Below are positions 36,805-47,600 of a stretch of 64,000 nt of DNA, piece after piece. The notes under the pieces are model-generated. The model had not been told where the DNA came from. It worked only from the letters and a program-made list of their open reading frames with translations, and made no database searches. A program made the translations under genes and the position numbers. Within the stretch, counting starts at the first letter, position 1. The number at the start of each line of letters is the position of its first letter. Location: contig NZ_CP015820.1 of assembly GCF_002007485.1 (NCBI RefSeq), positions 372,001 to 436,000 of the forward strand, read 5' to 3'. This DNA is from Ditibartonella apihabitans (GTDB lineage: Bacteria; Pseudomonadota; Alphaproteobacteria; Rhizobiales; Rhizobiaceae).

Positions 36805-38049
36805 TTAAGCCCATTCGCCTTTCCTGAAAACCGGAACTTTTTTCCCGTCAGCAGTGATACCGTCAATATCGATTTCTCCGGACCCGATCATCCAGTCGAT
36901 ATGAATAAGGCTTTTATTGCCACCCTGTTTTTCGATTTGCTCTTTAGAAAGTGCGGCTCCTTTCAAGAAGCATTTCGAATAGCACTGCCCAAGGGCAATA
37001 TGGCAGGCGGCATTTTCATCAAACAATGTGTTATAGAACAACAGACCGCTTGCAGAAATCGGCGACGAATTGGGAACGAGTGCAACTTCGCCCAAATGGC
37101 GAGCACCTTCATCGGTATCAAGGATCTGTTGCAATACTTTTTCGCCTTTCGAAGCGTGCGCTTCGACAATGCGCCCCTTTTCAAAACGGACTTTGATTTT
37201 GTCAATCAATGTGCCTTGATAGGATAGGGGCTTTGTCGAGCTTACATAACCTTCAACACGATGGGCGTGTGGCGTTGTGAAAACTTCTTCGGTCGGAATA
37301 TTCGGGTTGCAGATAACGCCATTTTTTGCTTTCGAGGCGCCACCTTGCCATTCGTGGCCATCAGCAAGGCCGATGGTCAAATCTGTTTCGGGACCACTAT
37401 AATGGAGAGCGGAGAAGCGTTGGTCGTTTAGCCATTTTGCATGTTTTTTCAAATTGGCATTATGGTCTTTCCATGCGCCGATTGCATCCGGTTTATCAAC
37501 ACGGGAAGCAGCAAATATCGCATCAGCAAGTTTTTTTGTCGCCTCGATGATTGGCAAATCGGGAAAAACCACAGCCGCCCATGACGGATTGGGATAGGAA
37601 ACGATATTCCAGTTGATATCAAAGCCCGCAATTTTTTCGAGCGCCGGTTGATAGGCAAGAGATGTAGCTTTATTGACCCGTGAAACTTTGGCAGGGTCTT
37701 CGTTAGCAAGAAGCGACGGATTATCTCCAGCAATAGCAAGTCGTGCCGCACCGTTTGCATAGGCTCTTGCCATACCTTCATAAAGCCAGCTTGCTGCCTT
37801 GTCGAAACTCTTGTCATGAGCATCTTTGAAACGGCCAAGCGTCATTTCTTCATCACTGAAAATAGGGGTAACGACACCGGCGTCGGCTTTATAAGCATGA
37901 TGGGCAATCCGGCGTACGAGTGGAAGTGCAGCAAGCGGGCTTGTGAGAACGAGATCTTGACCTTTCTGCAGGTTGAGACCGACCTTGACAGCCACTTCTG
38001 CGAGCCGGTCAAGTTTTTGAGGATCGATAACAGATTGGTCTTCATTCAT
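36805..38049 (-). CDS. M29 family aminopeptidase
   Basis: Metal-dependent aminopeptidase (AmpS/PepS type, family M29), 414 aa, cytoplasmic. The N-terminal domain holds LAEVAVKVGLNLQKGQDLVL. C-terminal metal-site residues lie in EEVFTTPHAHRVEGYV, HLGEVALVPNSSPIS, LFYNTLFDENAACHIALG and HIDWMIGSGEIDIDG. Length and motif order are normal. It is probably transcribed alone, with a terminator just downstream and a ~250-bp gap to the divergent hydroxyacid dehydrogenase. Its role is likely peptide recycling. Confidence 0.92.
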   Translation of the reverse strand: MNEDQSVIDPQKLDRLAEVAVKVGLNLQKGQDLVLTSPLAALPLVRRIAHHAYKADAGVVTPIFSDEEMTLGRFKDAHDKSFDKAASWLYEGMARAYANGAARLAIAGDNPSLLANEDPAKVSRVNKATSLAYQPALEKIAGFDINWNIVSYPNPSWAAVVFPDLPIIEATKKLADAIFAASRVDKPDAIGAWKDHNANLKKHAKWLNDQRFSALHYSGPETDLTIGLADGHEWQGGASKAKNGVICNPNIPTEEVFTTPHAHRVEGYVSSTKPLSYQGTLIDKIKVRFEKGRIVEAHASKGEKVLQQILDTDEGARHLGEVALVPNSSPISASGLLFYNTLFDENAACHIALGQCYSKCFLKGAALSKEQIEKQGGNKSLIHIDWMIGSGEIDIDGITADGKKVPVFRKGEWA

Positions 38050-38299
38050 TGCGAGGTTTTCCTTTTAAATTTAAAAATCGCGAAACGACGTATTTTTCGA
38101 GCAAATGATAATAGTTTTACCCGCTATGTCAAAGCGACTTTGGAAACATAGAGACAGGAAAAACGGCAAAATCGGAGCAATGCTTATCAGGACTTTTAAA
38201 TCATTGGTGGTATTTGAATTTTTCGATAGACATTACAGTTTTTCATTCATTAATATCTTTCCTTGAAAAATATTTTAATAAAACCAGAGGGAGAATAAT

Positions 38300-39244
38300 G
38301 TGAAACAGGATATATTGGTACTAAGTCCGCTTGAAGAGCGTCAAATGAAAGACATCGACAAGCGTTATCACTTGTTGCGCGCGGATCTTGCAAAAGATAG
38401 GGCCGATTTTATTGATAAAAATGCACAAAATTGTCGTGCAGTCATCAGCACAGGCAATATTGTTTTTGACAAAAATCTGATTTCAAAATTGCCTCAGGTC
38501 GGGCTTGTCGCCTGTGTAACGGCGGGGTTCGATCAGGTTAATCTCAAGGATTTGAAAGAGCATAAAATCCATTTAACCAATACGCCGGATGTATTAACCG
38601 ATGACGTTGCCGATGTCGCATTGATGTTGATGCTTGCCGCCCGTCGCAGGCTTGTTTTTGGCGATCATTATGTGCGTTCCGGCGAGTGGGCCAAGAAAGG
38701 CCCGATGCCGCTCACAGAAACGACTGCCGGAAAACGCGCCGGTGTCGTCGGTCTCGGGCGGATTGGACACGCTATAGCCAAACGGTTTGAAAGTTGCGGG
38801 CTCACAATCGGTTATTACGGACGCCATAAAAAACCGGATGTCGCTTATCAGTTTTTCCCCTCGCTTGTCGAACTTGCCAAATGGTCGGATATTCTGGTTG
38901 TTGCAGTAACCGGCGGCAAGGAAACTGAAAAGCTCATCTCTAAAGAGGTGATTGCAGCACTTGGAAACCGCGGTTCTCTTATCAATATTTCGCGCGGCAC
39001 GGTTATCGACGAAGATGCCATGATTAAAGCCTTGCAAAGCAAAGAATTGGAAACGGCCGGTCTTGATGTCTATCTTAACGAGCCGAATATCAATCCGGCA
39101 TTCTATAAGCTTGAGAATGTGGTTCTCTATCCCCACCATGGCAGTGGTACTGTTGAAACACGCGACAGAATGTCCGATCTTGTGGTGGAAAATATCGACG
39201 CCTTTTTTGCCGACAAACCCTTGCCTTCAGAAGTTAAACTTTGA
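38300..39244 (+). CDS. D-isomer-specific 2-hydroxyacid dehydrogenase (glyoxylate/hydroxypyruvate reductase-like)
   Basis: NAD(P)H-dependent 2-hydroxyacid dehydrogenase of 314 aa. The Rossmann motif GVVGLGRIGHAIAKRF lies near residue 148-163. Catalytic Arg is in INISRGTVIDEDAM, the Glu is in the segment after it (LNEPNINPAFY), and His is in LYPHHGSGTVETR. Similar proteins reduce glyoxylate or hydroxypyruvate; the true substrate is not determined here. The start is GTG 38300 with GAGGGAGA upstream; the ATG two bases earlier is immediately followed by TGA and cannot serve. It is a single-gene unit with a terminator at 39361. Confidence 0.88.
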   Translation: MKQDILVLSPLEERQMKDIDKRYHLLRADLAKDRADFIDKNAQNCRAVISTGNIVFDKNLISKLPQVGLVACVTAGFDQVNLKDLKEHKIHLTNTPDVLTDDVADVALMLMLAARRRLVFGDHYVRSGEWAKKGPMPLTETTAGKRAGVVGLGRIGHAIAKRFESCGLTIGYYGRHKKPDVAYQFFPSLVELAKWSDILVVAVTGGKETEKLISKEVIAALGNRGSLINISRGTVIDEDAMIKALQSKELETAGLDVYLNEPNINPAFYKLENVVLYPHHGSGTVETRDRMSDLVVENIDAFFADKPLPSEVKL

Positions 39245-39682
39245 GGTTGAATTTCTGTCGGGGAAGAGAAAAACGGTCTCTTGGCGGTTAGTTTAGGAAT
39301 GCTTTTAAAAAAGCGCATTCTTTACGAAATTTATCATCGAAAAAGTTGGTAAACGGGAATATAAGCACTGTAGCCCGATACAGTGCTTATTTTATTTGAT
39401 GGGAAGATTGATTGAACAAGTTTTTTGCCTGTTTAAAGCCGCTGGAAAGAGGTTTTGAAACTTTCCTGTTTGATCAGATAAAAGACAAAAAATCTGGTTT
39501 GATCGTCTAACTCACACCGCAGAGGATGCGCTTGAAAACGGGCGCTGGTAATTTTGACCATCACCAAGAAAACGAACGCATTATAGAGTTCGTGCCCGAC
39601 GACCAATTCCGGTTACAAATAACGATGTTTTCCGTTCTGTTTAAGCGGCTCTGTCAGCTTTTATGTTGAAAGTGAATTGCGG
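39245..39682. other. Intergenic region between hydroxyacid dehydrogenase and moaA
   Basis: About 440 bp where two transcripts converge. It contains the strong hairpin at 39361-39396 and a weaker one near 39297-39320. No coding frame is credible, and I did not see a clear minus-strand terminator just behind moaA. Confidence 0.45.
39361..39396 (+). terminator. Terminator of the 2-hydroxyacid dehydrogenase gene
   Basis: Perfect 12-bp stem ATAAGCACTGTA (39361-39372) / TACAGTGCTTAT (39379-39390) with loop GCCCGA, followed by TTTATTT. It lies 117 bp after the stop codon. A similar tail is not present on the minus strand. Confidence 0.8.
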
Positions 39683-40690
39683 TCAGCCGCCAAGCTCTGA
39701 CATGTGACGGCTTAGCCCGCAAATGCCATCTTTTTCGATTGAAAATTCATGTCCCTTCGGCTTGCTGTCGATTGCTTTCAGGATAAGTTCTGTCAGTTTT
39801 TCATCACTTTCGGAGCTTCTGATAGCTTCACGCAATTCGACCATGCCGGATTGCCCCATGCAAGGATAAAGTTTACCGGTCGAACCGATGCGCACACGAT
39901 TACACGAAGCACAGAAATCGCATGAAAGCGGGGTAATAAACCCAAGTCTACCCCCTGTTTCCTTGACTGTTACATAACGGGCAGGGCCACCTGAACAATG
40001 CGCATCCGGAACTAATGTCCAGCGTTGTTCAAGACTTTTACGCAAAGCGCCGAGTGACAGGAATGTTTCATAACGGTCATGACCGGTATAGCCCATAGGC
40101 ATTTCTTCAATGACTGTAAGATCCATACCGCGCCCGTGGGCAAAATGGATGAGATCGTCGACCTCACCGAGAAAGCCGCCACGCATGGCAACAGCGTTCA
40201 ATTTAACTTTCAATCCGGCTTTTTGTGCCGCGTCAATGCCGGCAAGCACATGGGCAATGTCACCGCGACGGGTCAGTTGGTGATAGCGGACAGGGTCAAG
40301 TGTATCAAGAGAGACGTTGACACGTTTGACACCATTTTGAACAAGTGCCTCGGCATAACGGGCAAGCAATGTTCCATTGGTTGTCAATGTCAATTCTTCA
40401 AGACCATGTCCGAGATGCTTCCCCAGCATTTCAAACAATACCATAATGTTGCGCCGTACCAGTGGTTCACCACCGGTAAGACGGATTTTGGTGACACCAA
40501 GATCAATCATCCGGCTTGCAACGCGGTAGAGTTCTTCGATTGTCAGAAGCTCTTTTTTGGGTAAAAACACCATTTCTTCCGCCATGCAGTACACACAGCG
40601 TAAATCACAACGATCGGTTACAGAAAGTCGCAGATAGCTGATCTTTCTGCCAAAAGGATCAACCAACTTTGATTCTGGTGTTTTTTGCAC
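39683..40690 (-). CDS. moaA: GTP 3',8-cyclase MoaA (molybdenum cofactor biosynthesis)
   Basis: Radical-SAM enzyme catalysing the first step of molybdopterin synthesis from GTP. It is 335 aa. The N-terminal 4Fe-4S motif is CDLRCVYC (CxxxCxxC). The C-terminal cluster cysteines are in FCASCNRVRIGSTGKLYPC, the GTP-side arginines are nearby, and the protein ends in the conserved C-terminal GG. It is the last gene of the nar operon, 12 bp behind the PpiC gene. This makes sense because NarG needs the cofactor; the remaining moa/moe genes are not in the window. Confidence 0.97.
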   Translation of the reverse strand: MQKTPESKLVDPFGRKISYLRLSVTDRCDLRCVYCMAEEMVFLPKKELLTIEELYRVASRMIDLGVTKIRLTGGEPLVRRNIMVLFEMLGKHLGHGLEELTLTTNGTLLARYAEALVQNGVKRVNVSLDTLDPVRYHQLTRRGDIAHVLAGIDAAQKAGLKVKLNAVAMRGGFLGEVDDLIHFAHGRGMDLTVIEEMPMGYTGHDRYETFLSLGALRKSLEQRWTLVPDAHCSGGPARYVTVKETGGRLGFITPLSCDFCASCNRVRIGSTGKLYPCMGQSGMVELREAIRSSESDEKLTELILKAIDSKPKGHEFSIEKDGICGLSRHMSELGG

Positions 40691-40702
40691 TCTCTAAACT
40701 CC

Positions 40703-41650
40703 TTACTGGACAAGAGGTCCCTCACCGGATTTCAAATCAATACCCGTGATATGGGATTTCCCGGCCAAAATTGCTATATATTGTTGAACAGCTTTTGACC
40801 AGCTTGATGCCTCGAGCCAGGCAGCAATTTTTTCTTTTACCAGTTTGAGCGGAAGAATTTCTCCCGGGATAATCTGGTTTATTTCGACAATATGATAACC
40901 ATAACGGCTCTCGATTGGTTGCATCAATAATCCGGATTTTTTTGCTTTTTTCAAAGCATTTTCAAATTCCGGCACAGTCGACCCGCGTGTTATCTGACCA
41001 AGATTGCCACCTTGAGCTGCTGAAGGGCAGGAAGAAATATCTTTCGCAATTGTGGCAAAGTTTTGCGGATTTTTTTTCACCTGTTCCAAAATGGCATAAG
41101 CTTTCTCTCGTGCTTGATCGAAAGCTTTTTTGTCTTTCGGATTGGCGCTAACAAGAATGTGTCTGACCTGCCAGATCGTTTCGGTTGAAAAACGTGACGG
41201 GTCACGATCATAAAAAGCCTTGCAATCTTCTTCACTTGCTTCAGGTGTTTTTATTTCACTCTCAAGAAGGGCAGAGATTGCCGCATCAAGCTTTGTTTGC
41301 CGGCCACTATCTTCTCCCGCATTATCTTCACCAGCACTCTCTTCCCGTGCACTGTCTTCATTATCGGGAACAAGATTTTTGTTTTTTGCTTCCTGCCACA
41401 AAAGTTCACGGATAACTAATGAACGCGCGGCTTCAAGAAGCGCTTCACCCGGCGTTTGAGCCGGATGATTTTGTGCTTCTTGAAGAATATCGACTTCGGG
41501 GATGACAACGCCATTGACGCTGACCTCTTTGAATAGCGGCTTTGCTTTTGGCGGAATTCTCGTGTCGATTTCCTGCTTTGTGGGGGAGGGGGGAACCACT
41601 AATTTTTTTAATCCCGAATGTTCGACTTTTACCGTTGTCGCCATAGACAA
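40703..41650 (-). CDS. PpiC-type (parvulin) peptidyl-prolyl isomerase of the nar operon
   Basis: Parvulin-like isomerase, 315 aa, with no signal peptide, so apparently cytoplasmic. The parvulin domain (about 155-270) shows WQVRHILVSANPKDKKAF, SCPSAAQGGNLGQI and GYHIVEINQI. N-terminal residues 1-95 include a NifM/SurA-like helical part. A Glu/Asp/Ser-rich insert with imperfect repeats (SAREESAGEDNAGEDSG, about 110-126) separates the two. Its place between narI and moaA suggests it helps fold or assemble nitrate reductase, as proposed for nar-linked PpiC proteins in other proteobacteria. That role is inference. Confidence 0.85.
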   Translation of the reverse strand: MSMATTVKVEHSGLKKLVVPPSPTKQEIDTRIPPKAKPLFKEVSVNGVVIPEVDILQEAQNHPAQTPGEALLEAARSLVIRELLWQEAKNKNLVPDNEDSAREESAGEDNAGEDSGRQTKLDAAISALLESEIKTPEASEEDCKAFYDRDPSRFSTETIWQVRHILVSANPKDKKAFDQAREKAYAILEQVKKNPQNFATIAKDISSCPSAAQGGNLGQITRGSTVPEFENALKKAKKSGLLMQPIESRYGYHIVEINQIIPGEILPLKLVKEKIAAWLEASSWSKAVQQYIAILAGKSHITGIDLKSGEGPLVQ

Positions 41651-41670
41651 TTACTCCTTTATCCGCAGTT

Positions 41671-42393
41671 TTACTCCGTTACTTCTCTACGGATGTGAAC
41701 GGGCAGGCGGTCTTTTTTACGAACAACCTGATATCCCGTACGCCAGATATAACGCACCGGTGCACTCAGCATATGAACGAGACGTGTAAACGGGAACAAA
41801 AGCAAAATGGTAAGACCGAGGAAAAGGTGCAGCTTGAATACAAAAGCCACATCGGTGATATAGCTTGAAGCTGCAAGGTTGAAGGTGAATATTCCCTGTG
41901 CCCAATCCATCAGCTTGACCATTTCATGCCCGTCGAGATGCTGCATCGAAAAAGGTATGGTTGCAAGGCCGAGGAAAAGCTGTGCCCACAACAGAAGAAT
42001 AATCAATGTATCTGTTGTGCTTGAGGTTGCCCTGACCCGCGGGTCGAACAACCGCCGGTGGGCAAGCATTGTTGCGCCGATAATGGCCATGGCTCCGGCA
42101 ATGCCACCGGCTGTCATGGCAACAACCTGTTTGAAGCTATGGCTGACGCCCAAGGCATCCCAAACGGCAATAGGTGTGAGAAGCCCGACAAAATGGCCTA
42201 AAAAAATAAACAACACACCGACATGGAAAAGAACAGACCCCCACATCAATTGTTTACGACGCAACAACTGGCTGGAACTTGCCCGCCATGTATAAGGCTC
42301 GCGATCGTAACGGATAATCGAACCAAGTGCCAGAACAGTCAAAGCAATATAGGGATAGACCCCGAATATGAGTGTATGGAAAAAGTGCAACAT
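41671..42393 (-). CDS. narI: Respiratory nitrate reductase gamma subunit NarI
   Basis: Membrane cytochrome b556 subunit that oxidises quinol and passes electrons to NarH. It is 240 aa with five hydrophobic segments. Haem-ligand histidines are visible in LFHVGVLFIFLGHFVGLL (segment 2) and LHLFLGLTILLLFPFTRLVH (segment 5). The C-terminal tail is cytoplasmic and basic (RYIWRTGYQVVRKKDR). It follows narJ with a 13-bp gap. Confidence 0.97.
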   Translation of the reverse strand: MLHFFHTLIFGVYPYIALTVLALGSIIRYDREPYTWRASSSQLLRRKQLMWGSVLFHVGVLFIFLGHFVGLLTPIAVWDALGVSHSFKQVVAMTAGGIAGAMAIIGATMLAHRRLFDPRVRATSSTTDTLIILLLWAQLFLGLATIPFSMQHLDGHEMVKLMDWAQGIFTFNLAASSYITDVAFVFKLHLFLGLTILLLFPFTRLVHMLSAPVRYIWRTGYQVVRKKDRLPVHIRREVTE

Positions 42394-42406
42394 TGTCTAT
42401 CTATCC

Positions 42407-43105
42407 TTAAATTTGCGTAGAAGCATCGCGGTGCTGGGCGCGGATGCGACGTTGTAACCGGTCGGGCCCGCAATCATTTTCACCCTGGTTGCCACCAAAA
42501 GTAATGGCTTCCTCTTCCCAAATACGGTCGAGAGCCTCAAGGTCATTCGGGTCATCTTCTTTACGGTTGACGATTTCGGCCGTTAATACCTCGTCGGGTT
42601 TTTTACCAGACAGGCTTTCAAGTGCCACGAATGCAGCAGCATAAACCGACCCGCGTTTTTGCAATCTTTGCCGGATTGCGGAAATGATGTGCAAGGTTTC
42701 GCCGAGAAGATGGCGTGCTTCCTCGTCACTTCTTGTTGACAGAAATTCCAGAAACATCGGCAGATAATCCGGCATTTCGTGAGCATCGATTTCAAAACCG
42801 GCCTGATCATACATGTCCTTGAGATCAACCATAGCCTGTCCGCGATCGCGGTTTTCACCATAAACATGTTCAAAAAGATGGAGCGACAAAGACCGCGTTC
42901 TGTCAAAAAGCAAAACGTAGTCTTCCTGTACTTCGTAAATGTCGCGATCGGAAATTGCCGAGACCAGACTTTTCAGGCCGACAATTTCTGCCGCATCAAG
43001 ATCGGAAAGCTGATCGAGCGTTGCTCTGATAAGATTGCCCGATTGCTGCAATTCTTCTTCCGGATAGCTTAAAAGTAAGGAAATGATTTTGAGATCGGAA
43101 TTCAT
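42407..43105 (-). CDS. narJ: Nitrate reductase molybdenum cofactor assembly chaperone NarJ
   Basis: Cytoplasmic TorD-like chaperone that holds NarGH until the Mo cofactor is inserted and the complex docks onto NarI. It is 232 aa. The all-helical core is visible in KIISLLLSYPEEELQ, SLHLFEHVYGENRDRGQAM and DHLPMFLEFLS-like YLPMFLEFLSTRSDEEA. The start overlaps the narH stop. It is not a subunit of the final enzyme. Confidence 0.96.
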   Translation of the reverse strand: MNSDLKIISLLLSYPEEELQQSGNLIRATLDQLSDLDAAEIVGLKSLVSAISDRDIYEVQEDYVLLFDRTRSLSLHLFEHVYGENRDRGQAMVDLKDMYDQAGFEIDAHEMPDYLPMFLEFLSTRSDEEARHLLGETLHIISAIRQRLQKRGSVYAAAFVALESLSGKKPDEVLTAEIVNRKEDDPNDLEALDRIWEEEAITFGGNQGENDCGPDRLQRRIRAQHRDASTQI

Positions 43106-44643
43106 TACGCGCTCTCCTTCAATAAGTCAGTCGGTGTTGTGACGACTTTCTTGCCCTTTGAACCGAAAAGATCACCTTTTGAATTGCCGCCCGAACATCC
43201 GTTGCCGAATGAAAAGCCGCAAGATCCACGCAGATCATAGGCATCTTCACTCACTTCACGGTGGGATGTCGGAATGACAAAACGGTCTTCATAATTGGCG
43301 ATCGCCATGACCTGATACATGTGTTCGATCATTTCAGGTGTCAGGCCGACTTTTTCCGCGTATTCCGGACGATATTCACCATCGACAGATTTGGCACGCA
43401 TATAAGCGCGCATGGCAAGCATACGTTCAAGTGCCGAAACGATCGGTGCTTCTTTTCCGGCAGTCAACAAATTGGCAAGGTAACGCACGGGGATGCGCAA
43501 CGAACGAACATTGGGAATGAAATCGTCCATTGCAAGCTTACCGGCTTCGGCTGCCGATTGCAGCGGCGAAAGCGGCGGAATATACCAGACCATCGGCAAG
43601 GTGCGATATTCAGGGTGAAGCGGAAAGGCTACTTTCCATTTCATCGCCATTTGATAGACAGGCGAATGTTGGGCAGCTTCAATCCATTCGTCACTAACAC
43701 CGTCTTTACGTGCCTGTTCGATAACAGCAGGGTCATTCGGATCAAGGAAAATCTTCAATTGTTCCTCATAAAGATCCTGTTCGCCTTCTGCAGCGGCAGC
43801 ATCGGAAATCTTGTCGGCATCATAAAGCATCACACCAAGATAACGGATACGACCGACACAAGTTTCCGAACAAACTGTCGGCATACCGCTTTCAATGCGC
43901 GGATAGCAGAAAATGCATTTTTCCGATTTGCCGGAAGACCAGTTGAAATAGATCTTCTTATAGGGGCAGCCGGAAACACACATACGCCAGCCGCGGCATT
44001 TTTCCTGATCAATGAGAACAATACCGTCATCCTCGCGCTTATAAATTGCTCCCGACGGGCAAACGGCCACGCAGGCAGGATTGAGGCAATGTTCGCAAAG
44101 ACGCGGCAAATACATCATGAATGTATTTTCAAATTCGCCGTAAATTTCTTTTTCGACATTGGCAAAATTGTAATCTTCGGAGCGCTTGGAAAATTCGCCA
44201 CCAAGGACATCTTCCCAATTCGGGCCCCATTTGATTTTTTCCATGCGCTCGCCGGTAATCTTCGAGCGCGGACGGGCAACCGGCATGGTTTTTGACTCTT
44301 TTGCCGTTTGCAGATGCTCATAGTCGAAATCGAACGGTTCATAATAATCGTCAATCTCCGGCAAATCGGGATTGGCAAAAATTTTGGAAAGAACACGCCA
44401 CTTTGCGCCCATGCGCGGACGTATCTTGCCATTCGATTTTCTTATCCAGCCGCCATTCCAGCGTTTCTGGTTTTCCCAATCTTTGGGAAAACCGATGCCG
44501 GGTTTGGTCTCGACATTGTTGAACCAGGCATATTCAACGCCTTCACGGTTCGTCCAGACATTTTTGCAGGTGACAGAGCAGGTATGGCAACCGATACATT
44601 TATCAAGGTTTAAAACCATACCTATTTGCGCGCGAACCTTCAT
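43105..44643 (-). CDS. narH: Respiratory nitrate reductase beta subunit NarH
   Basis: Iron-sulfur electron-transfer subunit on the cytoplasmic face of the membrane, 512 aa. It carries four cysteine groups: CIGCHTCSVTCKNVW at the N-terminus, CEHCLNPACVAVCPSGAIY, CRGWRMCVSGCPYKK (Trp replacing a Cys, marking the 3Fe-4S cluster) and CIFCYPRIESG with CSETC. This matches three 4Fe-4S and one 3Fe-4S cluster. Near the C-terminus is a Gly/Ser/Cys-rich stretch (GSCGFSFGNGCSGGNSKGD) as found in alphaproteobacterial NarH. The start overlaps the narG stop by 4 bp. Confidence 0.98.
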   Translation of the reverse strand: MKVRAQIGMVLNLDKCIGCHTCSVTCKNVWTNREGVEYAWFNNVETKPGIGFPKDWENQKRWNGGWIRKSNGKIRPRMGAKWRVLSKIFANPDLPEIDDYYEPFDFDYEHLQTAKESKTMPVARPRSKITGERMEKIKWGPNWEDVLGGEFSKRSEDYNFANVEKEIYGEFENTFMMYLPRLCEHCLNPACVAVCPSGAIYKREDDGIVLIDQEKCRGWRMCVSGCPYKKIYFNWSSGKSEKCIFCYPRIESGMPTVCSETCVGRIRYLGVMLYDADKISDAAAAEGEQDLYEEQLKIFLDPNDPAVIEQARKDGVSDEWIEAAQHSPVYQMAMKWKVAFPLHPEYRTLPMVWYIPPLSPLQSAAEAGKLAMDDFIPNVRSLRIPVRYLANLLTAGKEAPIVSALERMLAMRAYMRAKSVDGEYRPEYAEKVGLTPEMIEHMYQVMAIANYEDRFVIPTSHREVSEDAYDLRGSCGFSFGNGCSGGNSKGDLFGSKGKKVVTTPTDLLKESA

Positions 44644-47600
44644 TCTGCGGCCTCCTTCATTGCTGAATTTTCTTCACCATCCATCCAATCGACATGGTCA
44701 AGTTTGCGTACCACCACAAACTCGTCGCGATTGGCGCCGACAGTGCCGTAATAATTGAAACCGTATGATTGCTGGACATAGCCGCCGATCATATGGGTCG
44801 GTTTGGTAATAACGCGGGTCACCGAGTTATGGATCCCTCCGCGTTGTTTGGTTAAAGGCGAGCCCGGAACATTCACGATTTTTTCCTGGGCATGATACAT
44901 GAAGACCGTTCCGTCTTTCATACGCTGTGAAACGATGACACGGGCAACAAGCGAACCATTGGCATTGAAAGCTTCCACCCAATCATTATCGACAATACCG
45001 GCCTTTCGAGCATCATTTTCCGAAATCCAGACAACCGGACCGCCTCTGTTCAAGGTCAACATCAACAGATTGTCGGAATAGGTCGAATGGATACCCCATT
45101 TCTGGTGCGGGGTTATGAAGTTCAAAATCAGATGCGGCTTGTCACCGGCCTTGGCTTCAATCTCTGTTGTCACCGTTTTGGTGTCGATTGGCGGGCGATA
45201 AACGCAGAAACCTTCGCCAAAGGCACGCATCCACAAATGATCCTGATAAAGTTGCTGACGACCGGTTATGGTGCGCCACGGGATCAATTCGTGAACATTG
45301 GTATAGCCGGCATTATAACAGACTTTTTCTGATTCAAGACCGGACCACGTAGGTGACGAAATGATCTTACGCGGTTGGGCAACAATGTCGCGATAACGGA
45401 TCTTCTCGTCTTCCTTGGGCAGTGCCAGATGTGTGTGGTCACGCCCTGTATGTTCACCCAAAGCTTCCCATGCCTTGACAGCAACTTCACCATTGGTTTC
45501 CGGTGCAAGAGTCAAAATGACTTCGGTTGCATCAATATCGGTTGCAATGCTCGGCATGCCTTTTGTGGCGCCCTCATCTTCAACAACGCCATTGATACGG
45601 CCGACGAGATCGACTTCCTCTTCGGTTTTCCAGTTGATACCTTTGCCACCATTGCCGACCTTTTTCATCAAAGGACCAAGGGCGGTAAAACGCTTGTAGA
45701 TGTTCGGATAGTCGCGCTCAACCACTGCAATGGCCGGCATTGTTTTGCCGGGAATAGGTTCGATTTCGCCCTTTTTCCAATCCTTGACATCGAATGGCTG
45801 ACCAAGCTCGCCCGCAGTATCGTGCTGGCTCGGAGACAAAACAACATCTTTTTCAACACCCAGAACTTCTTTCGACACTTCGGAAAATTTCTCGGCAAGG
45901 CCCTTGAAAATATTCCAGTCGCATCTTGCTTCCCAAGCCGGATCAGCTGCGCTTGAAAGCGGGTGGATGAAGGGATGCATGTCCGACGTGTTAAGGTCGT
46001 TCTTTTCGTACCATGTTGCAGTCGGCAACACGATATCGGAATAGACACAGGTTGTAGACATACGGAAATCGAGCGTTACCAGAAGATCAAGTTTGCCTTC
46101 CGGCGCTTCGTCATGCCAGACAGCTTCTTTGGTCTCGACGCGTCCCTGATCTCCTAAATCCTTGCCCAACACGCCATTGGCTGTGCCAAGGAAGTGCTTA
46201 AGGAAATATTCGTGTCCTTTACCTGACGAACCGAGAATATTCGAACGCCAGACAAACATGTTGCGTGGCCAGTTGACCGGATCATCCGGATCTTCACACG
46301 ACATTTGCAGGCTGCCCGATTTCAGACTGTCAACGATATAATCTTTCGGGTCTTTACCGGCAGCTTCCGCTTCTCTCACAAGGTTGATCGGATTTGCTTT
46401 CAATTGCGGTGCCGACGGCAACCATCCCATGCGCTCGGCACGGATATTATAGTCGATCAATGCACCATCCCACGGCCCTTCGGGAGCAGTTGGCGACAAT
46501 AATTCGCTCACTTTCACAGTTTCATAGCGCCATTGATCGGTATGGGCATAGAAAAACGACGTGCCGTTCATCTGGCGTGGCGGGCGCGACCAGTCAAGAC
46601 CGAAAGCAAGCGGAGCCCAACCGGTTTGCGGGCGCAATTTTTCCTGTCCCACATAGTGGCTCCAGCCACCGCCGGATTGACCGATACAACCGCACATAAC
46701 GAGCATATTGATAATGCCGCGATAGTTCATATCCATATGGTACCAGTGATTGATACCGGCACCGAGAATAACCATCGAGCGACCTTTGGTCTTTTCGGCA
46801 TTGCGGGCAAATTCCCGTGCAACAGTTATGATTTTGTCGCGTGAAACGCCCGTGATCTTTTCTGCCCATGCGGGAGTATAAGGAATATTTTCATCGTAAG
46901 AGCTTGCACAGTTTTTGTCTTTGAAACCGCGTTCCAAGCCGTAATTGGCAACGAACAGGTCAAAAACGGTAGCGACGACAACCTCGCCTTCCGGCAATTT
47001 CAATTTGCGGGCAGGCACTTTGCGTGTGAGAATGCTCTCATGATCGGTGCCGTCATCGAAACTGTGTTCGCGACTTGCAAAATAGGGGAAATCGACATCG
47101 GCAACGGCGTCATGCTCGCCTTCAAGCATGAAGCTCATTTCCAATGTGACATCACGGCCCTTGCCATCTTTCGATTCAAGGTTCCATTTGCCTTTTTCAC
47201 CCCAACGGAAACCGGAAGAACCGAGTGGCGCAACATATTCACCGCTTTTCATATCAACGGCGACAGTCTTCCATTCGGGATTATTGGTTTCACCGAGCTT
47301 GTCGGCAAAGTCGGAGGCACGCAGCAACCGGTCAGGAATGAAGTGGCCATTTCTGTTCACCAGTCTGACGAGCATCGGCATATCTGTGTAGCGCTGGCAA
47401 TAATCTTCAAAATATTCGGCCTGACGCTCCAGATGAAATTCACGCAAAATAACGTGACCGAGCGCCATGGCAAGTGCTGCGTCGGTTCCTTGCTTGGGAT
47501 GAAGCCAGAGATCGGCAAACTTGCTTGCTTCCGAATAATCGGGTGAAACAACCACCGATTTTGTGCCTTTATAGCGGGCTTCCGAATAAAAATGCGCGTC

